Source of the DNA: Pseudomonadota bacterium
Lineage (GTDB): Bacteria > Myxococcota_A > Polyangia > Fen-1088
DNA length: 6,301 nt
Direction: 5' to 3'
Assembly: GCA_023438785.1 (NCBI GenBank)
Contig: JAEXQJ010000102.1
Coordinates: 1 to 6,301, forward strand
In this document: positions 6,094-6,301 of the stretch, in pieces
Numbering within the stretch: the first letter of the stretch is position 1
Layout: the number at the start of each line of letters is the position of its first letter
Notes under the pieces: generated by a model
What the model was told of the DNA's origin: nothing
Databases searched by the model: none
The model's input: the letters and a program-made list of their open reading frames with translations, nothing else
Made by a program: the position numbers and the translations under genes

Positions 6094-6301
6094 ATGCAGT
6101 CGCGATCCCAACACCGGCCCCGGCTCTGCCTCTGGAGCGGCCTGTTCGCCCTCGTCTTCACCCTGGGTTGCGTGAGTGACGGCGAGGGAATCGACGATCG
6201 TGGAGGCGCGGGAGCGGCCGGTTCCGGCAACGCGGGCGCCAGCGGCAGCGCGGGCTCCGGCGGCAGCGCGGGCTCCGGCGGCAGCGCGGGCACTGCGGGC
6301 T
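6094..6301 (+). CDS. Putative lipoprotein with Gly/Ser/Ala-rich linker, partial (3' end outside window)
   Basis: The first 69 residues of a longer protein. A basic n-region (Arg4, Arg8, Arg10) and a hydrophobic core (about 11-24) lead to a lipobox-like Thr-Leu-Gly-Cys with Cys26 as the presumed lipidated residue; position -3 is Thr instead of the usual Leu, so the lipobox is imperfect. A short acidic stretch follows (residues 29-36), then from about residue 37 only Gly, Ala, Ser and an occasional Asn or Thr. Such flexible linkers tether exported domains to the membrane in many myxobacterial lipoproteins. The functional domain lies beyond the window, so no function can be given. It has a strong ribosome site and its own 253-bp upstream gap, hence is probably a separate transcription unit from the GH15 gene. 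Start and frame are well supported. Confidence 0.8.
   Translation, partial: MQSRSQHRPRLCLWSGLFALVFTLGCVSDGEGIDDRGGAGAAGSGNAGASGSAGSGGSAGSGGSAGTAG
6244..6294 (+). repeat. 18-bp tandem repeat in the lipoprotein linker
   Basis: The unit GGCAGCGCGGGCTCCGGC (encoding Gly-Ser-Ala-Gly-Ser-Gly) occurs identically at 6244-6261 and 6262-6279, with a third copy at 6280-6294 that diverges after 12 bases. Because the period is six codons, gain or loss of units keeps the frame and changes only linker length. The array may continue beyond the window. Confidence 0.85.

Noticed and set aside
5782..6293. Minus-strand open frames across the gap and lipoprotein start
   Set aside because: Pro/Arg/Ser-rich translations without a ribosome site. 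One is simply the complement of the Gly/Ser/Ala repeat, giving a Pro-Ala-Leu repeat.

Overview
The window is GC-rich chromosomal DNA that reads as a bacterial genome of myxobacterial type (Myxococcota, Polyangia-like). The organism call is an inference from three things: high GC with long antisense open frames, a large soluble multi-PAS hybrid kinase, and above all the Gly/Ser/Ala-repeat lipoprotein at the right edge, a protein style that is very common in that group. No rRNA, tRNA, insertion sequence, integrase or CRISPR array is visible.

Layout, left to right. Positions 63-1050 hold a two-gene minus-strand operon: an SPW-repeat membrane protein (706-1050), followed one base after its stop codon by an exported OsmY-like protein with two BON domains (63-704). 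Positions 1051-1392 hold no intact gene. They do contain the frameshifted C-terminal relic of an EmrA/HlyD-type efflux adaptor (about 1145-1300, minus) and a GC-rich hairpin just past the kinase stop. Positions 1393-3897 (minus) encode an 834-residue cytoplasmic hybrid sensor histidine kinase, PAS-PAS-PAS-HisKA-HATPase-REC. A 119-bp divergent intergenic region (3898-4016) with an inverted repeat separates it from a 607-residue GH15 glucoamylase/trehalase-like glycosidase (4017-5840, plus). After a 253-bp gap with no convincing gene, a plus-strand lipoprotein with a glycine/serine/alanine-rich linker starts at 6094 and runs off the window.

How the genes may work together is inference. An OsmY-like BON protein, a small SPW membrane protein, a cytoplasmic alpha-glucan or trehalose hydrolase and a soluble PAS-rich kinase would fit a stress or stationary-phase neighbourhood. 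In it the kinase could pass a signal by phosphotransfer to a regulator encoded elsewhere, since its REC domain carries no DNA-binding output. Nothing in the sequence proves co-regulation. I did not find a clearly new biological system. The points most worth a second look are the adaptor relic, the divergent kinase/GH15 region with its inverted repeat, and the tandem-repeat lipoprotein.
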